From Polynucleobacter sp. MWH-UH23A (lineage in GTDB: Bacteria; Pseudomonadota; Gammaproteobacteria; Burkholderiales; Burkholderiaceae), in the NCBI RefSeq assembly GCF_040409805.1, contig NZ_CP099572.1:992001-1056000 (forward strand): a stretch of 64,000 bases of DNA, written 5' to 3'. Made by a program: the position numbers and the translations under genes. Positions 42,701 through 50,899 of this stretch are shown here, one piece after another (position 1 is the first letter of the stretch; each line of letters begins with the position of its first letter). The notes under the pieces are model-generated. The model was not told the origin of the DNA, ran no database searches, and was given only the letters and a program-made list of their open reading frames with translations.

Positions 42701-43331
42701 TGACTTAGAAATTCGGGGTGCTGGGGAGGTGCTCGGTGATAAACAATCTGGGGAGATTCATGAAATTGGATTTCAACTCTACACAGAGATGCTCAACCGA
42801 GCCGTTAAATCCCTACGAAGTGGCAAAGAACCTGATTTGTTGGCACCACTACAAGCAACAACTGATGTGAACTTGGGTGTACCAGCCCTGCTGCCTGATG
42901 ATTATTGCCCGGATGTGCACGAGCGACTTTCTTTGTACAAGCGTTTTGCCAATTGCAATGATTTCTCTGAGTTAATGGGTTTGCGCGAAGAACTCGTTGA
43001 CCGCTTTGGAGATCTTCCCGACCAAGCAAAGTCGTTTTACGAGACTCATCGTTTACGTCTAGAGATGCAAGGTTTTGGCATTAAGAAAATTGATGCAAGC
43101 CCCCTGTCAATTCAGATTCAATTTATCCCCAATCCACCAATTGATTCCCTGAAGATCATTCAGCTCATTCAGTCATCAAAGCATATTCAGTTGAATGGCC
43201 AAGATAAGCTCAAAATTACCCCCCAGAAAGAGCGCGAATTTGAGAAATTGGAGCAACGTCTTGAAGCCATCCGGCAGGTTCTTCGTCGCCTGAATGATTC
43301 CGCAGTCTTAAGTGCTGCAAAAGTAAGCTAA
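39780..43331 (+). CDS. mfd: Transcription-repair coupling factor
   Basis: 1183 residues. N-terminal UvrB-like region ([27 protein letters not shown]), RNA-polymerase-binding CarD/RID domain ([17 protein letters not shown]), a RecG-like translocase with Walker A [11 protein letters not shown] and DEEHRFG in place of DEAD, [13 protein letters not shown], and the C-terminal TRCF domain. It removes stalled RNA polymerase and recruits UvrA. Complete and of normal length. Confidence 0.97.
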   Translation: [1183 protein letters not shown]

Positions 43332-43360
43332 AAGGCACCCCACTCATCTATTATTTAACT

Positions 43361-44251
43361 ATGGCAGAACATCAAACCCTTGTAGCGCTCTCCAGGGAGC
43401 CCATCTCAGAGAAGCTTGTCTTTGAATTAAAGGATCACGCCACTCAATTTGGCACTACCTTACATACTCTTGATGGACAAATTGCTAATGGTGCCTACTA
43501 CTCAGAACGTTGGGCATGCAGCCAACTTCTCGATGTAATGCAACGAGAGAGTCTGCGCGCGCTCTGCTCTCAATATAAGACCGATATTTGCTTTTTGAAT
43601 GCAGGTTTAGTCCCTCAGGATATTCAAATCCTAGCCATGGATATGGATTCCACACTAATCAATATTGAGTGCATTGATGAGATTGCGGATTTCACAGGTA
43701 AAAAATCAGCAGTTGCACAAATTACCGAAGCTACGATGCGTGGTGAGATTAAAGACTTTAAAGAAAGTCTCAGAAGGCGCGTGGCTTTGCTCGAAGGAAT
43801 TCATGCGGATGCCCTTGAAGCCGTCTATCGTGAACGCTTACAACCCAATCCTGGTGCAGTTGAGTTATTGGCAGGCGCTCAGCAACGAGGCCTATACACA
43901 CTTTTGGTATCGGGAGGGTTTACTTTCTTCACCGAGAAGTTACGTGAAAGACTTGGCTTTAAACAAACTCAGGCTAATACTCTTGAAATTATTGACGGAA
44001 AGCTTACTGGCAGAGTTCTAGGCGACATTGTCGATGGACTAGCTAAATCTGCTCACCTAGATGATGCCTGTCAACGATTAGGCTGCACCAGAGCAAATGC
44101 GATCACGATGGGCGATGGCGCAAATGACCTGATCATGATGAATGGCTCAGGGATTAGTGTCGCCTATCAAGCCAAACCAGTAGTTAAAGAAAAAGCCGAC
44201 GCGGCTTTTGACCACGTCGGCTTGGATGCTGCTCTACTATTAATTAGCTAA
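43361..44251 (+). CDS. serB: Phosphoserine phosphatase
   Basis: 296 residues. An N-terminal ACT-like region of about 85 residues precedes a HAD phosphatase with the nucleophile motif MDMDSTLINIECIDE, the LVSGGF motif and GDGANDLIM. It makes L-serine from phosphoserine. It starts 29 bases after mfd on the same strand, so the two may be co-transcribed. The stop codon sits in a long AT-rich palindrome. Confidence 0.95.
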   Translation: MAEHQTLVALSREPISEKLVFELKDHATQFGTTLHTLDGQIANGAYYSERWACSQLLDVMQRESLRALCSQYKTDICFLNAGLVPQDIQILAMDMDSTLINIECIDEIADFTGKKSAVAQITEATMRGEIKDFKESLRRRVALLEGIHADALEAVYRERLQPNPGAVELLAGAQQRGLYTLLVSGGFTFFTEKLRERLGFKQTQANTLEIIDGKLTGRVLGDIVDGLAKSAHLDDACQRLGCTRANAITMGDGANDLIMMNGSGISVAYQAKPVVKEKADAAFDHVGLDAALLLIS

Positions 44252-44261
44252 GCTAATTAAT
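44239..44261. repeat. 11-base palindrome at the serB/thiolase junction
   Basis: ATTAATTAGCT and AGCTAATTAAT are exact inverted copies around a single central A. The repeat spans the serB stop codon in the 20-base gap between two convergent genes. There is no T run, so it is not a standard terminator. Confidence 0.8.
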
Positions 44262-44271
44262 GTCTATTGAA

Positions 44272-45456
44272 TTACATGCGCTCAAAAATAGTAGCAATAC
44301 CTTGACCGCCACCAATACACATTGTTACCAAAGCGTACTTACCTTGAACACGTTGTAACTCATGAATCGCTTTAGTAGCAATCGCCGCACCTGAGCAACC
44401 AATTGGGTGACCTAAGGCAATCGCACCACCATTCACGTTGGTCTTAGCAGGATCTAAACCAAGACCTTTTGTTACCGCAAGCGCTTGCGCCGCAAACGCT
44501 TCGTTTGATTCAATAACATCGATTTGATCAAGTTTTAAGCCAGCGCGCTCTAGAGCAAGCTTGGTAGCGGGAATTGGGCCTTCACCCATGATGTGATTTG
44601 GCACACCAGCAACCGCATAAGAAACTAAGCGAGCGATTGGCTTATGACCAGCCTTCTTCGCCGTCTCAGCATCAGCCAACACAAAGAATGCAGCGCCATC
44701 GTTAATACCCGATGCATTACCAGCAGTAACTGAACCGCCCTCCTTTTTAAACACAGCCTTCATTTTGGCAAGCGTTTCCATAGTGGTATCAGGCTTGCAG
44801 TGCTCGTCTGTATCAAAAACGATGTCGCCTTTACGAGTCTTAATCGTAATTGGAACGATCTGGGACTTAAAGCGACCCTCTTTAATAGCATTTGCCGCCC
44901 GACGATGAGATTCAACAGCCAGAGCATCTTGCTCTTCACGAGTCAACTTCCATTTCTCAACGAGATTTTCTGCTGTTACCCCCATATGGCCAACGCCAAA
45001 TGGATCGGTTAATACTGCAACCATTAAATCCAACATCTTGGTATCGCCCATACGCGCACCACTGCGCATTGCTGGTGAACCGTACATACCGCGAGACATG
45101 ACTTCTACGCCACCGCCAACACCGTAATCACAATCACCCAGCATAATTTGCTGAGCTGTTGTCACGATCGCTTGCAAACCAGAGCTGCACAAACGGTTCA
45201 AGGCCATTGCAACGGATTCCATTGGCAAACCTGCTTGAATCGCAGCAACACGAGCTACATAAGCATAACGGCTATCTGTTGGGATGGTATTACCAACAGT
45301 CACATAATTGATTTTTGCAGGATCAACACCAGAGCGCGCAACCGCCTCTTTCATGACAATTCCACCAAGTTCGGACGGCTCAAAGCTACTGAGAGAACCG
45401 TTAAAGCTACCAATTGCGGAACGAACTGCACTTAAGACAACGACATCACGACTCAT
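44272..45456 (-). CDS. phaA: Acetyl-CoA C-acetyltransferase (beta-ketothiolase)
   Basis: 394 residues. The acylated cysteine is in NRLCSSGLQAI; NESNEAFAAQA-type and GHPIGCSGA and CIGGGQG motifs supply the histidine and second cysteine. It condenses two acetyl-CoA to acetoacetyl-CoA, the first step of polyhydroxybutyrate synthesis. ATG 45456 follows AGGGG and is preferred over an ATG at 45489 that lies inside a terminator-like hairpin. The pha genes upstream favour PhaA/BktB, but a general degradative thiolase cannot be excluded. Confidence 0.88.
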   Translation of the reverse strand: MSRDVVVLSAVRSAIGSFNGSLSSFEPSELGGIVMKEAVARSGVDPAKINYVTVGNTIPTDSRYAYVARVAAIQAGLPMESVAMALNRLCSSGLQAIVTTAQQIMLGDCDYGVGGGVEVMSRGMYGSPAMRSGARMGDTKMLDLMVAVLTDPFGVGHMGVTAENLVEKWKLTREEQDALAVESHRRAANAIKEGRFKSQIVPITIKTRKGDIVFDTDEHCKPDTTMETLAKMKAVFKKEGGSVTAGNASGINDGAAFFVLADAETAKKAGHKPIARLVSYAVAGVPNHIMGEGPIPATKLALERAGLKLDQIDVIESNEAFAAQALAVTKGLGLDPAKTNVNGGAIALGHPIGCSGAAIATKAIHELQRVQGKYALVTMCIGGGQGIATIFERM

Positions 45457-45474
45457 AACAATCCCCTTACGGTG

Positions 45475-45494
45475 AAAAAGCCCATCCATTGGGC
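45475..45494 (-). terminator. Terminator-like hairpin between rimO and the thiolase
   Basis: On the minus strand GCCCA, loop ATGGA, TGGGC, followed by TTTTT, ending 19 bases before the thiolase ATG. It could end the phaC-phaB-phaR-rimO transcript or attenuate read-through into the thiolase gene. Confidence 0.6.
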
Positions 45495-45539
45495 CTAATT
45501 AGTACTAAAACAGCCAAAACATTAGTTTTATTGCATTAG

Positions 45540-46898
45540 TCAAGTTTCGGCTATTAGGTCATGCCCTTGGGAGCTAATCACCGTTGCACGGATAATTTCA
45601 CCAGTTCGGTAGCGTTTTGAGGGCTTGCTGGGTGGCAAAACCCTCACTAAACCATCTATTTCAGGGGCATCGCCTATAGTTCGGCCAATTCCGCCAGATT
45701 CGTCAACCCTATCAATTAAAACCTGAATGCGCTTGCCTACCTTTTTAGCAAGTCGCTGGATCGAGATTTCCTCAGCCTTAGCCATAAATCGAGCCCTGCG
45801 GTCTTCCCGTATTTCATCTGGAACAGGATTATCAAGTTGGTTTGCTAATGCGCCTTCTACAGGTGAATAGGCAAAGCATCCAGCACGATCAATTTGGGCT
45901 TCATCCAAAAAATCGAGTAAATACTGAAACTCTTCTTCCGTTTCACCAGGGAAGCCGGCAATAAAGGTGCTACGAATAACTAAGTCAGGGCAAGCCTTGC
46001 GCCATGCCAAGATGCGCTCTAGATTTTTTTCACCGCTGGCTGGCCGCTTCATTCGCTTGAGTACCTCTGGATGGGCGTGCTGCAAAGGAATATCCAAATA
46101 AGGCAATACTCCATAGCCATGCTCGGAAAATTCAGCCATTAGGGGCAATACATCATCAACATGAGGATATGGGTAAACGTAATGCAATCTTACCCATGCT
46201 TGATGTTCACGTGCAATTTGATTTAAGGCATTGACCAAATCAAACATTTTGGTTTTGACTGGTTTGCCATCCCAAAATCCGGTGCGATATTGAATATCCA
46301 CACCATAGGCGCTTGTATCTTGAGACACAACGAGTAGCTCTTTTACACCGGATTCGAATAAACGCTTTGCCTCTAACAATACCTCGCCGATAGGCCGAGA
46401 AACAAGATCTCCGCGCATATTAGGAATAATGCAAAAGGTGCAACGATGATTACAACCTTCAGATATTTTGAGATATGCGTAGTGTTTAGGAGTAAGTTTG
46501 ACGCCTGCTGGCGGAACAAGATCTGTGAAAGGATCGTGTGGCTTAGGTAAATGCAAGTGAATAGCCTGCATTACTTCATCGGTGGCATGTGGGCCAGTAA
46601 CTGCCAAAACCTTTGGATGAATGCTTTGAATGAGGTCACTACCATCAGCATTCTTTCTGGCACCAAGACAACCAGTTACGATGACTTTGCCGTTTTCAGC
46701 TAAAGCCTCGCCAATTGCCGAGAGACTCTCTTCTACAGCGGAATCAATAAAGCCGCAGGTATTGACCACCACTAGATCAGCGCCAGAATAGTCTTTGGCG
46801 GTTTGATAGCCTTCTGCACTTAATTGCGTCAGAATCAGTTCAGAATCAACTAATGCCTTGGGGCAACCCAAGGATACAAAACCAATTTTTCCAGCCAC
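45540..46898 (-). CDS. rimO: Ribosomal protein S12 methylthiotransferase
   Basis: 452 residues. N-terminal MTTase domain with three cysteines ([25 protein letters not shown]), a radical-SAM domain with CNHRCTFC, and a C-terminal TRAM domain. It adds a methylthio group to Asp88 of ribosomal protein S12. It starts two bases after phaR, so it is part of the pha transcript although unrelated in function. Confidence 0.95.
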   Translation of the reverse strand: MAGKIGFVSLGCPKALVDSELILTQLSAEGYQTAKDYSGADLVVVNTCGFIDSAVEESLSAIGEALAENGKVIVTGCLGARKNADGSDLIQSIHPKVLAVTGPHATDEVMQAIHLHLPKPHDPFTDLVPPAGVKLTPKHYAYLKISEGCNHRCTFCIIPNMRGDLVSRPIGEVLLEAKRLFESGVKELLVVSQDTSAYGVDIQYRTGFWDGKPVKTKMFDLVNALNQIAREHQAWVRLHYVYPYPHVDDVLPLMAEFSEHGYGVLPYLDIPLQHAHPEVLKRMKRPASGEKNLERILAWRKACPDLVIRSTFIAGFPGETEEEFQYLLDFLDEAQIDRAGCFAYSPVEGALANQLDNPVPDEIREDRRARFMAKAEEISIQRLAKKVGKRIQVLIDRVDESGGIGRTIGDAPEIDGLVRVLPPSKPSKRYRTGEIIRATVISSQGHDLIAET

Positions 46899-46900
46899 AA

Positions 46901-47461
46901 CTATTCTTTTTCAGATTTATTAGGCTGTTGTGCAAATGGGAAACTACCAAACATGTTCTGTGAGCCCTGCATTTGCTCCTGCATCTTGACAAACAAATCC
47001 TTACTTTGCTCCATGTAGCTACCCATGAGATTTTGCATCAACGGATTTTGTAAGTTGAGCATTTGCGCCCAAGCCTCTGGAGTGCTACCTGCGCCAAGAC
47101 CTTTGGTCTGGTCGCCTAATTTGTTATGGATATCCACAAAAGACTGCATGGTCTTCTCTAAATAATTTCCCATCAGACCTTGCATGGAATTTCCATAAAA
47201 ACGAATGATTTGAGAAAGCATTTGGGTAGAGAATACCGGCGCACCACCCGCCTCTTCTTCCAAAATAATTTGCAAGAGAATATTGCGTGTTAGATCTTCA
47301 TCAGTTTTGGCATCAACAACCTTAAAACTTTCATTGGTCATTACCAAGCCCTTGATGTCAGCCAGAGTGACATAAGTACTTGTTTGAGTGTCATAGAGAC
47401 GACGGTTGGGGTACTTCTTTATCAACCGATCTTCACCGGCTTTTTTGGAACGGGTAGCCAT
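46901..47461 (-). CDS. phaR: Polyhydroxyalkanoate synthesis repressor PhaR
   Basis: 186 residues. The N-terminal DNA-binding domain has the signature [27 protein letters not shown], followed by the PHB_acc region and a glutamine/methionine-rich helical tail ([19 protein letters not shown]). PhaR binds DNA and nascent PHA granules, and de-represses phasin and its own genes when polymer accumulates. It lies 109 bases after phaB and may have its own promoter. Confidence 0.93.
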   Translation of the reverse strand: MATRSKKAGEDRLIKKYPNRRLYDTQTSTYVTLADIKGLVMTNESFKVVDAKTDEDLTRNILLQIILEEEAGGAPVFSTQMLSQIIRFYGNSMQGLMGNYLEKTMQSFVDIHNKLGDQTKGLGAGSTPEAWAQMLNLQNPLMQNLMGSYMEQSKDLFVKMQEQMQGSQNMFGSFPFAQQPNKSEKE

Positions 47462-47555
47462 TATTTTCCTTACTGATTACTGCAACGCAACATCGACATA
47501 GTTTAGCCTTAGTTTGAACAAAAGGTAACAAGCCGAGTTGCGATCCTTCTATACC

Positions 47556-47575
47556 GCTAATTTGGCTAAATTAGC
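47556..47575. repeat. Inverted repeat at the phaB stop codon
   Basis: GCTAATTT, centre GGCT, AAATTAGC: an eight-base perfect inverted repeat overlapping the phaB stop. On the phaB strand it is not followed by a T run. It may be an mRNA end-stabilising stem or an operator ahead of phaR. Confidence 0.6.
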
Positions 47576-48311
47576 CCGTATGGATACCACCATTTAGCGA
47601 GAAGTCAGCGCCAGTTGCATAGCCACCATCATCCGAGGCAATCCAGCAGCAGATAGATGCGATCTCCTCTGGAGTACCCAAACGCTTCACTGGGATGCCA
47701 GAAACAATCTTTTCTAAAACGTCCTCACGGATGGCTTTAACCATATCGGTTCCAATGTAACCAGGAGAAACGGTATTCACAGTTACGCCCTTGGTTGCTA
47801 CCTCTTGAGCCAAAGCCATAGTAAATCCATGCAAACCCGCTTTAGCAGTGGAATAGTTACATTGACCAAACTGACCTTTTTGACCGTTTACAGAAGAAAT
47901 ATTGATAATGCGGCCCCAGTTGTTATCAACCATGCCATCAATTACTTGCTTAGTAACATTGAATAAGGAATTAAGGTTGGTATCAATCACAGCCTTCCAT
48001 GCATCTGGGGTCATCTTGCGAAATACGCTGTCACGAGTAATGCCAGCGTTATTAACCAATACGTCTACACGACCTACTTCGGCTTTTACCTTATCGAAAG
48101 CAGCTACCGTGCTATCCCAGTCAGATACGTTGCCTTCAGAGGCAATGAAATCAAAGCCAAGGGCTTTTTGCTCTGCTAGCCAGCGATCTTTACGTGGTGA
48201 ATTTGGTCCGCAACCTGCAATTACCTTAAAACCATCTTTTGCTAGACGTTGGCAGATAGCGGTACCAATACCACCCATACCACCAGTTACATATGCGACT
48301 TTTTGAGACAT
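47571..48311 (-). CDS. phaB: Acetoacetyl-CoA reductase
   Basis: 246 residues of the short-chain dehydrogenase family: TGGMGGIGTA cofactor loop, NNAGI, the catalytic tyrosine and lysine in NYSTAKAG, and SPGYIGTDMV. With NADPH it reduces acetoacetyl-CoA to (R)-3-hydroxybutyryl-CoA, the monomer for PhaC. The frame also opens with GTG at 48314, but ATG at 48311 is well spaced from AGGGGA. Directly downstream of phaC. Confidence 0.94.
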   Translation of the reverse strand: MSQKVAYVTGGMGGIGTAICQRLAKDGFKVIAGCGPNSPRKDRWLAEQKALGFDFIASEGNVSDWDSTVAAFDKVKAEVGRVDVLVNNAGITRDSVFRKMTPDAWKAVIDTNLNSLFNVTKQVIDGMVDNNWGRIINISSVNGQKGQFGQCNYSTAKAGLHGFTMALAQEVATKGVTVNTVSPGYIGTDMVKAIREDVLEKIVSGIPVKRLGTPEEIASICCWIASDDGGYATGADFSLNGGIHTG

Positions 48312-48358
48312 CACTTTCCCCTTTAAAAAACCTTCGTTAAATGTGTGTGTTGAATTCT

Positions 48359-49984
48359 CTATTTAGAAATTTTTTCTTTGACGTAAACGCCAGGCGCAGC
48401 TTCTTTCTTTTTATACTTTTCATTACCGTATGTATTGCTAGCAGGTTTACGCGAGCCAGCATGCTGCTCAAGCCATTCTGTGTAATTGGGCCACCAGCTA
48501 CCAGGAATTTGCTTTGCTCCCTCTAGCCACTCATGGGCTGTTGGAGTAATTGCATTGTTTTCGAACCAGTAGCGCTTGTTTTTCGCAGGTGGATTAATTA
48601 CTCCTGCTATGTGTCCTGAAGCCCCTAAAACAAAGCGATTCTTGCCTTTAAGAATATGGGTGGACTCATAAGCAGATTGCCACGGTACGATGTGGTCTTC
48701 CTGTGATGCATACAAATAAGCTGGGCATTTAATCTTGCCAAGGTCGATTTTTTCACCACATATGGTTAGCTTTCCTGGCTTGACCAAATCGTTTTGCAGA
48801 TATGTATGACGCAAATACCAGCAATACATATTGCCCGGAAGATTCGTAGAGTCGCCATTCCAATAGAGCAAATCAAATGGAGGCGGTGAATTTCCCTTGA
48901 GGTAATTCTCAACAACATAGTTCCAAACTAGATCGTTGGGACGCAGGAAGGAAAATGTGTTGCCTAAATCCAGGCCTGACATCATGCCGTAATTGCCAGC
49001 CTTGCAGCCAATAGTATTTTCACGCAACTCCACCATGGCTTCATCGATGAAGACATCCAAAATACCAGTATTGGTGAAGTCCAACAAAGTTGTAAATAAG
49101 GTTAAGCTTGCTGCGGGATGCCGGTCTTTAGCAGCCAAAACAGCTATAGCTGATGTTGTTAGGGTGCCGCCAACACAGAAGCCCAGGATATTAATTTGCT
49201 TAGACTCGCTGATTTCTTGAACGACATCAATTGCCTTGATCACACCCTTGCCTACGTAATCATCCCAGCTTACTTCTGCCATCGAGGCATCTGGGTTCTT
49301 CCAAGAAACCAAGAAAACCGTGTGTCCCTGAGAAACCATATGACGCACGACTGAGTTGTCCGGTTGAAGGTCGAGGATGTAATACTTATTGATACATGGT
49401 GGAACCATTAAATAGGGACGTTCAAATACCGTCTCCGTTAATGGGCTATATTGAATTAACTCAAATAATTCGTTTCGAAAAACAACAAAGCCCTCAGTGG
49501 TCGCAATATTTTTACCAACCTCAAAAGCGCTCTCATCAGTAATAGAGACCTTACCTTTTTTCATATCGCCAAGTAAATTGACGATACCTTTTTGAATAGA
49601 TTGTCCTTGGGTGCTAATAATGTTCTCCAGCACCTCAGGATTGGTAGCAATGAAATTAGATGGTGAAAGCGCATCAATCATTTGCTCGGTAGTAAACAAA
49701 ATCTTCTGGCGCGTTTTCTCATCCGTCTCAACCGCTTTAGCCAAAGACATTAAATGTTTTGAATTCAGAAGATAAGTGGCGGCAATCACTTTGCTCCAAG
49801 ACGAATGCCATGCCTTACCAGCAAAACGACGATCCTTTACTTCAATCGCCTCAGGATTGGTAGCAATATGCGCTAATTCCGCAAAATATTCCTTTTGAAT
49901 TTCTGCTAAGCGATCTTGGGGGATCAATGCCATATGGTGCGGTGCCAAAGATGGCGTCGCACCTGTATTCATGCCTGCAAACAT
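48359..49984 (-). CDS. phaC: Class I poly(3-hydroxyalkanoate) synthase
   Basis: 541 residues. The lipase-like box is GFCVGG with the catalytic cysteine at residue 270; SQEDHIVPW (aspartate) and GASGHIAGVINPP (histidine) complete the triad, and the N-terminal PhaC domain is present. Single-chain class I enzymes polymerise hydroxybutyryl-CoA into storage granules. Ribosome-site-like AGAAGAG precedes the ATG. A 150-base region upstream holds repeated boxes that may control the cluster. Confidence 0.96.
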   Translation of the reverse strand: MFAGMNTGATPSLAPHHMALIPQDRLAEIQKEYFAELAHIATNPEAIEVKDRRFAGKAWHSSWSKVIAATYLLNSKHLMSLAKAVETDEKTRQKILFTTEQMIDALSPSNFIATNPEVLENIISTQGQSIQKGIVNLLGDMKKGKVSITDESAFEVGKNIATTEGFVVFRNELFELIQYSPLTETVFERPYLMVPPCINKYYILDLQPDNSVVRHMVSQGHTVFLVSWKNPDASMAEVSWDDYVGKGVIKAIDVVQEISESKQINILGFCVGGTLTTSAIAVLAAKDRHPAASLTLFTTLLDFTNTGILDVFIDEAMVELRENTIGCKAGNYGMMSGLDLGNTFSFLRPNDLVWNYVVENYLKGNSPPPFDLLYWNGDSTNLPGNMYCWYLRHTYLQNDLVKPGKLTICGEKIDLGKIKCPAYLYASQEDHIVPWQSAYESTHILKGKNRFVLGASGHIAGVINPPAKNKRYWFENNAITPTAHEWLEGAKQIPGSWWPNYTEWLEQHAGSRKPASNTYGNEKYKKKEAAPGVYVKEKISK

Positions 49985-50024
49985 AGTCTTCTCTTCTAAT
50001 AGTTAAGAGCATTCTCCACCCGTA

Positions 50025-50090
50025 AGTGCAATTGAGTTATACGCAATAACCCTAGAAATGGGGTGAAGCTAGTAATAACCCTCAGTGCAA
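50025..50090 (-). repeat. Duplicated short boxes upstream of phaC
   Basis: Read on the phaC strand, TTGCACT occurs at 50084-50090 and again at 50025-50031, and AGGGTTATT occurs at 50074-50082 and 50045-50053, 29 bases apart. They lie 41-106 bases ahead of the phaC start in the promoter region. Candidate regulator sites; PhaR is the obvious but unproven candidate. Confidence 0.5.
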
Positions 50091-50134
50091 GGCGGAATGA
50101 TTGAAGCTTAATCAGTCTATTTAGCGGACTACTT

Positions 50135-50899
50135 TTATTGAGATTTCCAAATGAGACTCGCGAATCTCCCGGTCAACCCATCACGTCTATATGAAAAAAA
50201 TTGATCTTTTTGATTTACGGTGCAAAAGTCACCCCCGTAGATTTGATTTAGACCAACTGATTCGAGGCGACTGCGTGCCAATAAATACAAATTAGCTAAA
50301 TATTTGCCAGGTTTGTTTGGTATAGCAACAAAGGATTGGTTAGGAAAAATAATTTTGGCATCTTGGTAAGCCTTAAGCACATCAGCACCAACTTCAAAAG
50401 CCGTGGGACCTATGGCAGGCCCCAACCAGGCTAGGATATTCTTGGAAGAGTTGTCTCCAAACAAGGCTCGCATCTCTCTGACGGTATTTTCCAGTACACC
50501 ATTACATAAACCACGCCATCCTGCATGTGCAGCGCCAATAACATCACCTGACTCAGTGGCAAATAAGACGGGTAAGCAATCAGCGGTCATGATTGCTAAA
50601 ACTTCATTTGACTTATTTGTCACAATTGCATCTGCCTCATGAGCCCGAGCATCTGGGGTACTTACTTTTACGCCATGAACTTGGTTCAACCAAATGGGAT
50701 CATTTGGCAAAAAATTGCTTAATAGCGCTCTATTAGCAAGAACGCATTTTGGGTCATCACCAACATGATCACCTAAATTGAGGTATTGGAAAGGAGGTTG
50801 ACTAATGCCACCCTCTCTGGTGGTAATTACTGACTTTACCTTGAGGGGCACCGGCCATTCAGGATTCAGCAGCTTAAGTGCTGATACATAGTTATTCAT
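50135..50899 (-). CDS. pgeF: Polyphenol oxidase / purine nucleoside phosphorylase PgeF (YfiH)
   Basis: About 254 residues of the laccase-domain YfiH family. Metal-binding histidine and cysteine residues are visible in LGDHVGDD, MTADCLPVLFA and GAAHAGWRGL, with GPAIGPTAFEVG and CTVNQKDQFFSYRRDG downstream. E. coli YfiH edits a peptidoglycan precursor; other members have nucleoside phosphorylase or deaminase activity. ATG 50899 overlaps the rluD end by eight bases, indicating translational coupling (rluD-yfiH is a conserved pair). Confidence 0.92.
   Translation of the reverse strand: MNNYVSALKLLNPEWPVPLKVKSVITTREGGISQPPFQYLNLGDHVGDDPKCVLANRALLSNFLPNDPIWLNQVHGVKVSTPDARAHEADAIVTNKSNEVLAIMTADCLPVLFATESGDVIGAAHAGWRGLCNGVLENTVREMRALFGDNSSKNILAWLGPAIGPTAFEVGADVLKAYQDAKIIFPNQSFVAIPNKPGKYLANLYLLARSRLESVGLNQIYGGDFCTVNQKDQFFSYRRDGLTGRFASLIWKSQ

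Noticed and set aside
47556..47575. Rho-independent terminator after phaB
   Set aside because: The hairpin is real but is followed by GGTATAG rather than a T run on the phaB strand, so it is listed only as a repeat.
47902..48306. 134-residue antisense frame in phaB
   Set aside because: Fully inside the conserved reductase gene, no start signal; a shadow.
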